From a virus, in IMG/VR virus record IMGVR_UViG_3300030382_002141, positions 1-33,907 of that record: a DNA stretch of 33,907 bases. The stretch is one strand, 5' to 3'. Shown here piece after piece: positions 1 to 10,300 of this stretch. Both the position numbers and the translations under genes were made by a program. Under the pieces are notes generated by a model, which was not told where the DNA came from, did no database searches, and was given only the letters and a program-made list of their open reading frames with translations. Every line of letters begins with the position of its first letter. Within the stretch, counting starts at the first letter, position 1.

Positions 1-63
1 GTGTGGGGTTCCGTTGCAGCGGGCTGGGTCGTGTTTGGTTTGTCCGTTGTGTGGGGAGTCTAG
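1..63 (+). CDS. Possible 3' end of an upstream gene (partial)
   Basis: An open frame enters from the left edge and stops at TAG 61-63. The roughly 20 visible residues are strongly hydrophobic (Val, Gly, Trp, Ala), as at the end of a membrane segment. The piece is too short to identify or to prove coding. It may simply be open by chance. Confidence 0.2.
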   Translation: MWGSVAAGWVVFGLSVVWGV

Positions 64-333
64 TGGTTGTTCGTAGGGTAGTTTGCCCCTTGGTGCCCTC
101 CCGAGCATTGAGGTTGCTCTGACCTTGTAGTCACTTTGTCCTGTGTGCTACTGCCCCTGCCCCTCTTGGGTTTTGTGCAGGGGGCGGTGGCCCCTCTGAC
201 GGGCGAGCCTGACGCTGGTTGGGCGCGAAGCATCTTTTGGCTATGTGGGTGCCTGATGCTGTTGGGCATGGTATCATTTGTTGGCCCTCATCGTGGGGGT
301 GTGGTTATACTTTTTAGAGATAGGGATGTATCT
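64..333. other. Leader/intergenic stretch before the terminase operon
   Basis: No convincing gene was found here. The frame of the downstream small ORF stays open back to a TTG at 136. That extension would encode two hydrophobic stretches, but its codon choice (CTG, CCC, GCC) differs from the TTG/TCG-rich style that begins around 340. A GC-rich hairpin is possible at 181-194 (GGGGC, 4-nt loop, GCCCC). A -10-like TATACT lies at 306-311, 22 nt before the preferred start at 334, with no good -35 at a standard distance. Confidence 0.35.
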
Positions 334-495
334 GTGTCAGAGATAGTTGATGTGTCGGAGAATAGTGTTGGTGGTGCGCCTCCTGAGGAGGAGCAGGTTG
401 GGTTGGAGGAGGTTTTTAGGTTTTTGTCGGAGCGGGGTCAGTTGGAGTGGCAGTTGGCGTATCAGCAGGCTGTGATTGCGCGGCTTCGTGCCTGA
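334..495 (+). CDS. Small acidic pre-terminase protein
   Basis: I chose the GTG at 334, giving 53 aa with an acidic, Pro/Glu-rich N-terminal half and a likely helix at the C-terminus (FRFLSERGQLEWQLAYQQ). A short AGG-containing sequence lies about 8 nt upstream. Small proteins of this build, with an acidic head and a coiled tail, often sit directly before the large terminase gene in actinophages, but none has a firm function. A small-terminase role is possible and unproven. The frame is open back to TTG 136; if that start were used, the product would be a 119-aa protein with two membrane segments. The 3' end overlaps the terminase start by 8 nt, suggesting coupled translation. Confidence 0.5.
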   Translation: MSEIVDVSENSVGGAPPEEEQVGLEEVFRFLSERGQLEWQLAYQQAVIARLRA

Positions 496-2182
496 GAATG
501 TTTCTAAGCGGCGTGGGATAGAGCGTCGTGAGGCGTTTTTGGCTGCGTTGGCTGAGGTGGGGGGTGTCGGGGCGGCTTGTCGGACTATTGGGGTGTCTAG
601 GTCTGCGTATGAGAAGTGGCGGTCGCGGATTCCGGATTTCAAGGAGCGTGTTGATGCTGCCCGGTTGAAGGCTGGTGATGGTGCGGGGGAGAAGGAGTGG
701 GGGGATTCGTTTGAGGAGTTTCGGTTTCGTTATTTTCAGCATTTGTCGCCTTGGTTTCATTTGAAGGCGATTGATGCGTATGAGAATACGCCGCCGGGTA
801 ATGTGACTCTTATTTTGTGGCCTCCGGAGCATGGTAAGACGACTTTGGCTGAGGACTATTTTTGTTACAAGTTGGCGGTGGATCCTGAGTTTCGGATTAC
901 GGTCGGGTCGGAGGGTCAGGACATGTCGCGGAAGATTTTGCATCGGGTGCGTTCGCGTATGGAGTCTCATGGGCCGTATCCGGCGTATGTGGCGAGGTTT
1001 GGTCCGTTTACTCCGCAGAATGATTCGGGGCGTAGGACGTTGCAGCCGTGGGGTGCCGATTATTTCAATATTTTTAAGAAGGCGCGGCATGATGAGCGTG
1101 ATTATTCGATGGTGGGTTTGGGGTGGCGGTCGAAGATTGCGGGTACCCGTACTGATCATTTGCATATTGATGATATTCAGTCGCGGGTGTCGTTGAATTT
1201 GTCGGAGAACATGTTTGAGGTGTTTCGGCAGGATTGGTTGACTCGTCCGGGTGAGAATGGTGTGACGACTATTAATGGGACGCGGGTCGGGGAGGACGAT
1301 TTTTATGAGCGGGTCATGGCGGAGATTGATCCAGATATTTTGCAGGTGATTCGGTTTCCGGCGATTATTACAACGGAGATGGGGGAACCGGAGCCGTTGT
1401 GGCCTGAGATGTTTACGTTGGAGAAGTTGGATCGTATTCGTCGCAAGGTTGGGGAGGATGCGTGGGCGCGGAACTATATGCAGCAGCCGACTTCTTCTAC
1501 GTCTGCGACGTTTACGGATGCTTCGTTGAGGAAGTGTTTGAATCCGTTGCGGTCGGTGAATCATCATCCTCCGGAGAATTGTACGGTCTATATTGGTTTG
1601 GATCCGGCGTTGGGTTCGAATAATTGTGTGATTGCTGCTACTCCGCATGAAGGCAAGTTGAAGGTTTTGTTTGTGCGTGAGGATGTGGGTTTGACTCGCA
1701 ATGAACAAATTTTGGGGATTGTTGAGGATACGGTTTTGCGTTGTATGCAGAATGGTTCTACGGTGTCGGATGTTGTGATTGAGGCGATGGTGTTTCAGCG
1801 GGGTTTATCTAGGGATGAGCGTCTGATTGAGATGACTGACCGATATGGTTTTAGGGTTAGGGAACATTTGACAGGTATGAACAAGTATGATGAGTCGATT
1901 GGTGTACCATCTATGGCGTTGTCGTTTATGCGTGAAGAGATTGAGTTGCCGTATGCTGGCGATAATGCGACCCGTCATCAGACGGACGAGTTGATGCGCC
2001 AGTTGAAAGCATGGCGTCCCGGTAAGCGGGGTACGAGATTGAGGCAGGATCAGGTTATGGCTTTGTGGTTTATTTGGATTTTGTGGCGTCAAAGAAAACA
2101 ATCTTTTGACGTAGATACTTCACAATTCAACTTTAATGCGCTACCTTGGGCTAAGTCTAGGTCTACTGTTGGAGTGTATTAG
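488..2182 (+). CDS. terL: Terminase large subunit with N-terminal helix-turn-helix
   Basis: This is the packaging motor: the ATPase pumps DNA through the portal and the nuclease cuts concatemers. Numbering from GTG 488 (564 aa), residues about 15-60 form a helix-turn-helix-like segment (AACRTIGVSRSAYEKW). The Walker A motif PPEHGKTT is at 112-119. The Walker B hydrophobic stretch ending HIDD places the acidic pair at 228-229. The C-terminal RNase H-like nuclease shows acidic residues D372 (GLDPALG), E432 (VVIEAMVF) and D521 (RLRQDQVMALW). Length is normal for the family. The HTH may stand in for a separate DNA-binding small subunit, since none is obvious. TTG 476 is an alternative start. Leucine is nearly always TTG and serine often TCG, giving a strongly G/T-rich sense strand. 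The stop overlaps the portal start by 1 nt. Confidence 0.95.
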   Translation: MPENVSKRRGIERREAFLAALAEVGGVGAACRTIGVSRSAYEKWRSRIPDFKERVDAARLKAGDGAGEKEWGDSFEEFRFRYFQHLSPWFHLKAIDAYENTPPGNVTLILWPPEHGKTTLAEDYFCYKLAVDPEFRITVGSEGQDMSRKILHRVRSRMESHGPYPAYVARFGPFTPQNDSGRRTLQPWGADYFNIFKKARHDERDYSMVGLGWRSKIAGTRTDHLHIDDIQSRVSLNLSENMFEVFRQDWLTRPGENGVTTINGTRVGEDDFYERVMAEIDPDILQVIRFPAIITTEMGEPEPLWPEMFTLEKLDRIRRKVGEDAWARNYMQQPTSSTSATFTDASLRKCLNPLRSVNHHPPENCTVYIGLDPALGSNNCVIAATPHEGKLKVLFVREDVGLTRNEQILGIVEDTVLRCMQNGSTVSDVVIEAMVFQRGLSRDERLIEMTDRYGFRVREHLTGMNKYDESIGVPSMALSFMREEIELPYAGDNATRHQTDELMRQLKAWRPGKRGTRLRQDQVMALWFIWILWRQRKQSFDVDTSQFNFNALPWAKSRSTVGVY

Positions 2183-3990
2183 TGTATACGTTTGAAGAGA
2201 TCGTCGGCATTGTCCGAAAGCGGCAGGATTCGCAGTCGGCGTTGCTTACGAAGATGCGGGAGGTACGGGACAGGTATAACGGTGATTATGTTATTCCGTT
2301 GCCTTCTATGGATGAGGAACCGGTGTTGCCTCCGTTGACGCCTATGTTGATTACGGAAAATATTGATGCGGTCGCGCAGCGTGCCGCGTCGGTTATGCCG
2401 TTTATTGGGTGTCCTGCGATCAATCCGTCGAAGGAGCGCGGCAAGGAGTCGCGTGAGTGGGCGAATATTCGTCGTAAGGCTTTGGCTGCTACTTGGTACA
2501 GTTCGAAATATAAGGTGAAGTCTCGTCGCGCTTATCGGCATCTTGCTGGCTATGCGACTTCGTTGCTGATCGTGTCACCGGACTTTGACAACAATATGCC
2601 ACGCATCGATGTACGCGACCCGTTGAATGCGTTTCCAGAACCGCGCGCCTACGAAGACGTTGACCCGCCCCGTAATTGTGGATTCATTTACGGCAAGTCG
2701 GGTGACTGGCTGAGGGCGCATTATCCGGCGTCGCGGACAGAAAACGGTGGTCCTGTTGCCCGCGATTCGATTGCACGGCAGGATCTGTGGGATGTCGTGG
2801 AGTGGGTCGATGAGGAACACATCGTTGTCGGCATCATGGGTATGCGCCACGGCGGCTACTTTCAGGATTCACGCACCCACGCTGCGACGATAGAGTTGTC
2901 GCGTGTCCCGAACCGGGCGAACATGTCGTGCATTGTGACGCCGGGTCGTATCACGTTGGAGAAGGTCGCGTCGTCTGTGTCGAACGTGGTCGGCATGGTT
3001 GACTTGATGGCGAAGTTGATGGCCCTTGACTTGCTGGCGCAGGAGAAGGCAATCTTCCCTGATCGGTACATCATTGGCCGTTCTGGTCAGGTGCCGATGA
3101 TTGTCGGTGGCGAATGGAAAGACGGACGCGAAGGGCAGGTCAACATTTTGTTGGATGCCGAGTCGATTGGTGAGTTGCGTTCCACACCGGATGGTTCAAC
3201 GAGTCAGGCTATCGACAGGTTGGAACGAAACGCCCGCATCTCTACGGGCACTGTTCCGCAGATCGGTGGCGAAACGTATGGTGCGCTACGCACCGGACGC
3301 GGCATTGATGCGTTGATGGGTGCAGCGTTGGATCCTCGTATTCAGGAGTTGCAGGAAATCATGGAGGCACAGTTGCCTCATATCAATCAGGCAATTTTTG
3401 CGACTTACAAGGGTTACTGGGGGGCAAAGAACTATTCGATGTTCACAGGGTATGCTGGGGACTTCGGGCAGGTTGAGTTCACTCCCGATAAGCATTTCGA
3501 AACGTTCGACAATGTGGTGTCGCATTCGATACCGGGTGCCGACATTCAGGGAACGACGATCCAGTTGGGTCAGTTGTTGGGCATGAAGGGCATTTCGTTG
3601 CATACGTTCCGGACGAGGCATCCGTTTATCGATGATCCTGAGTTGGAGGGACGCAGGATTGATGAGGAAGCGTTGGAAGAGGCGGTGATGGCAGGGATTC
3701 AGCAGCAGGCGCTGTCTGGTCAGTTGCCTATCGTATATGTGGCAAAGATTGAGAAGTTCAGAAAGAAGGGTTTAGATATTTTTGAAGCAATTCAAGCGGC
3801 TGATGAAGAGATTCGTGAAGAGCAGGCAGAGACTGCGCCGCCGCCGGGAGAGGGGCAGGCTATCGCCCCGGAGCAGGCGTTGGGTTTGGCTGCCGGTCCA
3901 CAGGGGGCTGTAGCGGCCGGTGCGCCACCCGGTGGCGAATTCTCGCCGGGGGCTGCACAGCAACTTGTCGGCGCGTTGAGGGCAGGCTAG
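2182..3990 (+). CDS. Portal protein
   Basis: The 602-aa product fits the portal, the dodecameric ring at the capsid vertex through which DNA passes and to which terminase docks. It lies directly after terL, starts with GTG in a TAGTG overlap and has GGAG 8 nt upstream. Portal-like features are the N-terminal helical stretch with a YNGDY motif near residue 33, the LITENIDAVAQRAASVMPF segment that follows, and a long helical region around 370-410 (MGAALDPRIQELQEIMEAQL) expected for the stem and crown. The C-terminal 60 residues are Glu, then Pro/Gly/Ala-rich and probably disordered. Assignment rests on position, size and overall pattern, not a diagnostic motif. Codon use changes from G/T-rich (to about 2540) to more balanced afterwards. 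Confidence 0.85.
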   Translation: MYTFEEIVGIVRKRQDSQSALLTKMREVRDRYNGDYVIPLPSMDEEPVLPPLTPMLITENIDAVAQRAASVMPFIGCPAINPSKERGKESREWANIRRKALAATWYSSKYKVKSRRAYRHLAGYATSLLIVSPDFDNNMPRIDVRDPLNAFPEPRAYEDVDPPRNCGFIYGKSGDWLRAHYPASRTENGGPVARDSIARQDLWDVVEWVDEEHIVVGIMGMRHGGYFQDSRTHAATIELSRVPNRANMSCIVTPGRITLEKVASSVSNVVGMVDLMAKLMALDLLAQEKAIFPDRYIIGRSGQVPMIVGGEWKDGREGQVNILLDAESIGELRSTPDGSTSQAIDRLERNARISTGTVPQIGGETYGALRTGRGIDALMGAALDPRIQELQEIMEAQLPHINQAIFATYKGYWGAKNYSMFTGYAGDFGQVEFTPDKHFETFDNVVSHSIPGADIQGTTIQLGQLLGMKGISLHTFRTRHPFIDDPELEGRRIDEEALEEAVMAGIQQQALSGQLPIVYVAKIEKFRKKGLDIFEAIQAADEEIREEQAETAPPPGEGQAIAPEQALGLAAGPQGAVAAGAPPGGEFSPGAAQQLVGALRAG

Positions 3991-3991
3991 T

Positions 3992-4354
3992 ATGCCGAGG
4001 GTACGAAAGAATCTTGCACCACAGGCACCGGGCATGGAAGCCGGTGCCGGATATGGTGAACAGGGACAAAATCTGGCAGCGCAGAATCCAGCCCAAGGCG
4101 GGATCCCCCTGCCGGATCGGTCTGCTCCACCGGGGGCTCCTCCCCCACCACCCCTCCCGGTGGAGCAGGCCACTTCCTTCACTCCCGGTATTACTCCGTT
4201 GACTGCCCCCGGTTCAGGCAATCAACAGGTTGCCGGTACCGGGATGTTGCCTGCGACGAACATGGAGCGGGCTGCCGGATTGTTGGCTCGTTGGGCTGAG
4301 GCGACTGGCGATCCTCGAATCTTTGAAGCAGCAGCATTGCTGACCAATGGTTGA
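3992..4354 (+). CDS. Small Pro/Gly-rich protein
   Basis: This 120-aa protein of unknown function starts at ATG 3992, 1 nt after the portal stop, behind a GAGGGCAGG ribosome-binding sequence. The N-terminal two thirds is low-complexity, rich in Pro, Gly, Ala and Gln, with a run of six prolines near residue 50, and probably unstructured. A short C-terminal helix (MERAAGLLARWAEATGD) could be a docking segment. It looks like an extension of the disordered portal C-terminus and may act with the portal or the giant proteins. The last 8 nt overlap the start of the next gene. No enzyme motif is visible. Confidence 0.75.
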   Translation: MPRVRKNLAPQAPGMEAGAGYGEQGQNLAAQNPAQGGIPLPDRSAPPGAPPPPPLPVEQATSFTPGITPLTAPGSGNQQVAGTGMLPATNMERAAGLLARWAEATGDPRIFEAAALLTNG

Positions 4355-7300
4355 TGTTCGGTCCCCGGTTTGGAACGGCGGGACACGCGGTTCTGGATTC
4401 AATGATGAATTCTACGGTCGTCGCCTTCAACTGTTGTATGATTCCGGGGCACGTTATCTAGCACCTGATACGAATTCGCTTGTTGATCTTGCAGCAGGCA
4501 ATCTGTCCGATATGGATATGGTCGATGTGTTTCATCGGGCACAGGGCCAAGTTGGTGTTCTCAAGATGCGTGACACTTTTGAGGGAATGCCTCAATTGTG
4601 GCAGGAAGGCGAATTTGCTCGTCTGACTCGCACAACTCAAAATCTTATGCGTGCGTCTGGTTACCGTCTACCGGTAGACGAGGAGCGTGACACGAACCTT
4701 GTTGATCGAATTTTGGAGTGGGAATTTCCGATCATCGAAGGCTTGTTTGAAGATGCCGGTACGCCGTTGCGTGCCGCATTGTTTCCATTCCGGGCAATGG
4801 GTAAGGCTATCGCTGTTCCGACACAGAAAGCATGGAGTGATCTGAACTGGATGTGGGACCGCGTTAGACAGGCGGGGAATACTGCATTGGGGGTGCATGA
4901 ACGAACCGATTGGATGCAGGTACCGGGGGCAGGTTTCGGTGCCCAAGTACCAACATCATGGGAATTTTTGAATCCGGGAACATGGATCGAATCATGGAAC
5001 GCTGTTGCAGACGAAAAGGATGCCTACACGGATGCTGCGTTGGCGCAAGCCGAAGACCTGATCGGATCCACACGCGTCGGATTGATGAGAATATATCTAC
5101 GCGACGGGGTAGAAGGGGTGGCCGAAAAGTTTGAAGAGATAGGCATGGCGAGCGGCAAACCACGCGATCAGATTGCCCGCGCATTTACTGAATGGTATGG
5201 CTCGTTGGGAAGACCCGGCGAGACGGAAGCAATGGAAGTTCTCGGTGGCAACAGGCGAGATCTGTCCTCTTCCTATGTTGCACTCTACAACCGAAGCAAC
5301 TATGGCCTACCAGATGTTCGTCCCGGTACCAAACCAGCGATTCTTGTCGGTGGGGTACCTGCGTTGGCTACAGAAATCTTGTTGGATCCGTTGACATGGG
5401 CTGGCACAATCTGGACGAAGGTTATCAAGGCTGCACGCATGGGGCTGGTTGCGGGATCGACACGCAACCAGATTTATATGTGGAAACGGTTCACTGATTT
5501 CTTTCGTGAAGCAGAAATATTGGGATTATCAGGGAAGAAAGGGCTCACGGAGTATGTAGCCCGTGATCCTGAACTGGCTGCGTTCGTTGCAGAAAGCGGT
5601 GGGAACTTTGTAGCAAGAACGTTTCTGAATATTCGCGCACAGTCAACAGCGATGAATCGTTTCATCGAACGTATCAATGAAACGTTTCGTTTCATGGACG
5701 AATACGATGATACGAAGCGAATTGTTTGGGACGAATGGATCGATGCTGGTAAGACAGAATTCCCGATTGAGGAACTGGAAGCAGAAATCCTTGTCCGAAT
5801 GGGTGAGGTGGCGCATCCGGTGGAGCAGTTGCTGCGTGACATTCCGGCGATACAGGGCGCATGGGATCATATGTTGGGTTGGCATCGTGCGAGACGCGCA
5901 CAGGTTGCTGTTGTCGGCGTCGCAGGTGAAGCAGCAGAAGGACAAATGCGTCTCCTTGGTGGTGCTGGACATCGTATCCGAAACGTTCAGATCGGAGACG
6001 AAGTGGTGGAAGTCTTGGACGAACCGCTTGAAGCAGCCAAATGGGCTATGCGTTCCCCTCTCCCCACATTGTCCACACCTGACGGGTATTGGCAGTTCTT
6101 GAGCGAATCCGCTGAAGGAATGAGCGCGCTTGCCGGGACAATGGGGGGTGTCGATCCGGCGATGATGTTGCTGCCTCGTATCTCCCAGTTTGGCAGAGCG
6201 TGGGTGTGGGGCAAGAAGATGGTCAACAAGCCAATCGATTTTCTTAATCCATCTACTGAGGTCACGGCAGAAGTCGGACGCCTTGTCTCAGATTATCTTG
6301 CAGATGAATTCGCGCTGGTTACGACACGCGTGGCTGAACTGGCTGTGGGTTTGTCAAAACGTATTGATGAAGACATGGTGGCACGCCTTGTTGCTAGCCC
6401 GACGCAGGCTACAGCGAAGGCTCTCGGGTTGACGTTGGACGACATGGAGGAAATTCTGCGTATTCACAAAAATATGAGCGGCGTTGTTCGTCAGGAACTT
6501 TTCGATCAGGGCATGTTGGATGATTTGTTGAACTGGTATGGCGAGCATGGCTATCAACGGTTTAAACGCGATCCCGAAAAGGCAGCAGAACTGATACGAC
6601 GCGGCCAGTTTGCAGGAGAAGAAGTACGGTTACCGGGGGCACCATTCTCATCGGCCCGTCGGGCAGCCACAAACTATTACAAGTCGCGTATCCATCCTCC
6701 GGGTGGTGTCAACGATGAACTGTCTTGGCTAGAACACATCAAGGCGATACCCGGTGCGACAGCGATTGGCCTGTCTTACTACCCGGCCCGATTTGCAAGG
6801 AAACTTACGACATATGTGCCGAAGAAGGGCTATATGGACGTATTGGATGCCGACAATGCTGTTTCAGAATTTACGAAACTGGTCGAAATGGGGATGATGG
6901 CGCACATGCCCCGAACCGAAATTGATCGCATGATTCGCCTATTCGCCACCGGCAATGAGTCACAGCGATGGCTTGTACAGACTGAGTTCTTCATGGACTT
7001 CCTTGGTCGCTCTGGCGCATTGGTCAACGGGGGAAAGCATCTCGAAAAATTTGTGGACCGGTTCCTACGCCACGCAGATGCCAGATATTCGTTTCTTTCA
7101 GACGACGTTGTTGGCTTCCGTCGCCTCAACATGCGCCGTGCCGTTATCCCCGGTGTTGAACATGCCGCCGAATTTTCTCGTCTCAATGTCATTCCCAATT
7201 ATCGGCAACTCGGGGGACTAGCCCGCCACCTTTCTTTCTATCGAAAGATCGGATGGGGGCTACACGCGCCACAAATTGACAACATGTTTGCACGAACATG

Positions 7301-10300
7301 GCGTCCTGCCGTGCTGCTTCGATTGGGATATGTGGCACGTAACGGTGGTGAAGAATTGTTCTCATGGATGCTGCGGGAAGGGCCGTCAGGTTACGCCAAT
7401 CATCGTTTGGGACGCACCGCATTGGACATGGAAATCATGTGGGACGGGTATGGTCGAAAGGTATTGAAAGAGGTCAAACCTGAAGAAAGCCAGTCGATTC
7501 TGGCCCGTGGCCCGTTGCGTGTTTGGCGGTCCATCAACGAACTTTCCGGCGTTGGAGACTTTTCGCTTACGTTGAAAGGCATCGAAAAGGCGATGTTTGA
7601 TCCTGACAACATTAATCGATGGAAGTTTATGACCTCAGAGCAACGCATGGAAGCATTTGTGCAGGCTCGCAAGGCAGTGGTTCGTGAAACTGAACAGGGT
7701 TTCATTGCCCGTCAACTGCGGCATCGTTTCATGGAGGCTGAAGCAGTCGGCCAGAAACTATCCTATTTGTTTCACAAGGCAGGTCAACGTATTCCCGGCA
7801 AATGGGACACGGCCACAGGCAAACTTACGCAGGCAGATATTGCCCGTATGCTTGGCAAAAGATTTGATTCCAACCATGATGAGCGGGTACGACTTATCCG
7901 GTTGTCGATGACAAACCCGACAATCATGGATAGTTACATGCGTAACGTCTTGTCAACTTACGACACGTATACCAACTTTGAGGGTCTGCATCTTGATTCG
8001 ATGCTTCGCAAAGCCGGATTCGGTACTCCTACTCAACAGATGTTGAAGTTGCCACTCAACTACGAAAAGATGAAGTTGCAGCAAGTCGTTAACCGTGGAG
8101 CAGGAGATGTTGATGCTTGGGACAAGGGTGTCGCTGCAACGCAGCGCCTAACCTATCTGTCGGGTGATCCCGGCAGCAGGGGCGCATTGTTCGAAATGGC
8201 TCATTTTGTTTCCCCAGCGCAGGATGCCGTGGGGGGAGACTTGCATAGAACGATGGGTCGGTTGATAGATGCTGATCCGGAGTTGCGAACAGTGCGTGTT
8301 GCGGGTCGGGAAGAAACCGCAGAACGGCTTGTGGATGCTGAACCGGGTGTCGTTATCGAAACGTTGGAGGCTCCGTTGGGGCCGGGGAGTAATCGTGAGC
8401 GTGTTATTTATGATGCGGGGGTTCGGGATGCGCGTGACCGTGGCGACGATGTGATTGAAACGGTTGTTACGACTCCGGTTGAGGAGTATGCCCAAGTCCA
8501 AGATGTGACAATGAAATATGAGGGTGCGCTTAGGGCTGTCGGAAGAGGTAAGAAGACGGCAGATACGCGTCTCGCTAACCATTGGCGAGGGGGTCGTCCT
8601 TATGTCGGTCAGATTATTCGCTTTGTGGACAGTGAGGGTCGCGCTGTTTATGTTCGTGTCAAACGGGTTGAAACTTTGGAACGGACGCAGCGTGGACAGG
8701 CGTGGGTACGGGAGCGCACTATTCCCGGTCAGGATCTTCCGCAGCGCGAGGTTCACTATATTACGAATGCGGCAGAGGCACGGGGAGAAATTGCAGGCAT
8801 TTACCATATAGAAGAAACAGCAGATGAGACAGGCGAGATCGTTAGTCGTCGGGTTCAGGATCATCCGGGTGATGTCGGATACGAATTCAGAAACTGGAAT
8901 GTTCCCATTGAAGACGATCTACGTGTTGCCATGCGCCGTTACGAATCTGAAGGGTTTGAAACAACGGCTGAATATCAGAGCCACATTCGGGGCTTGACGC
9001 AACGTTCTGGAACAGACAGCATTATCCGTACCGAATTCGAAAAGATCGACTCGGTTGAACATACTACTGCAACGATTGTCGCTGGCGGTACTTCACAAAG
9101 CCAGCGCGTTATCCCCGGCAGCCCAGCAGTTTCCCCAATGGGGCCGTCGCAATTCATTTGGGAAGAACTTCATTACAACCATCCAAACTTTATTGAGAAA
9201 CTTTCCGAAGCATTTGACCAAGGTCATCTTCCCATGACACTATTTGATGATGCAAACGTTCAAGTATCTGGCACATGGGACGAAGTAGTCGAAAATCTGT
9301 TACTGCTTCTTCCAGAAGAGACACGCTACATCTGGCGCGACCTGTTCCTTCCCGGCGTCGCAGATACAGCAACCGGCCAAATTCTTTCAATAGGCAAACT
9401 AAACGACCGCATCCTTGCGTTCCTTCTCCACAATTCGAATCCTGCACGATTCACAAACGACTGGTCAGAGATCCTGACCCGGATGCACGCCGCATACAAG
9501 GCCGGATTGGGTACCGTGGAAGGACAACAGATGGCACGCTCTGCCGCACGCGCCAACATCGCCTATACCTCGCATGGTGATCGGATAAGCGACCCGCTAC
9601 CTCCCGGCTATTCACGCATCTTTATGCCGATGCTTCCGATTGAACATCGCGCACAACTTATTCAGATCCTTTCCGGTACAGATCCAACCAATGTCGGACG
9701 GGTTACATGGGTTGAAGAATTGGATCGGAGACTCAAGGATGCCTTCCATGCTGTCGGTCGTGACCATAATCCGACAATCGTTTCACATCTTCTTCATCCA
9801 CAGTACGGACCTGATCCGAGTGCGACAGCACTCAACTACTTCCGCGTATCGCAAGAATGGGCAGATTCTGGTGCGACTCACTTCCCACTTATTGTTGCAT
9901 CAGCCGACCCTGAGGTTGCAAAGATTGTAGGGGAGGTTCTGGATGAAATGCTTGGCCCGTTGCCACAACGGTCCCGTGTTGGGGCATTGCAGGTCAATTC
10001 GGAAACGTTGAATAATACTCCCGGTCAAATCTTAGAAGAACGTACTCTCTTCATGCCCGACTTGACTATCGAACAGACACAGGGTGGCATTGTTTCATCT
10101 ATCACCCATGCTGAACTTGGTGGCAGCATCGATCCGATCTTGGCGGATCCGTTTTACGGGTGGACAGATAGCGGTTCTGTCGCGTCATCGGCGTTCCCCG
10201 GCGGAAACGGTGTCAGCAAAGAATACGCATTCGGCATGTCTTCCCATCTGCTCAATCCCGGCTTGGAAGGTGTGGAAAGAATCCACTATATTGACGATGT

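Noticed and set aside
60-269. Minus-strand 69-codon ORF in the leader
   Set aside because: Every other gene is on the + strand, and this one lacks a ribosome-binding site and any recognisable pattern.
416-1708. 430-codon antisense open frame across the terminase gene
   Set aside because: The terminase uses TTG for Leu and TCG for Ser and avoids TTA, CTA and TCA, which removes antisense stops. The predicted product is Arg/Ile/Leu junk with no family pattern.
8148-8864. 238-codon antisense open frame
   Set aside because: It coincides with a G/T-rich patch of the giant gene and has no ribosome-binding site or recognisable protein pattern.
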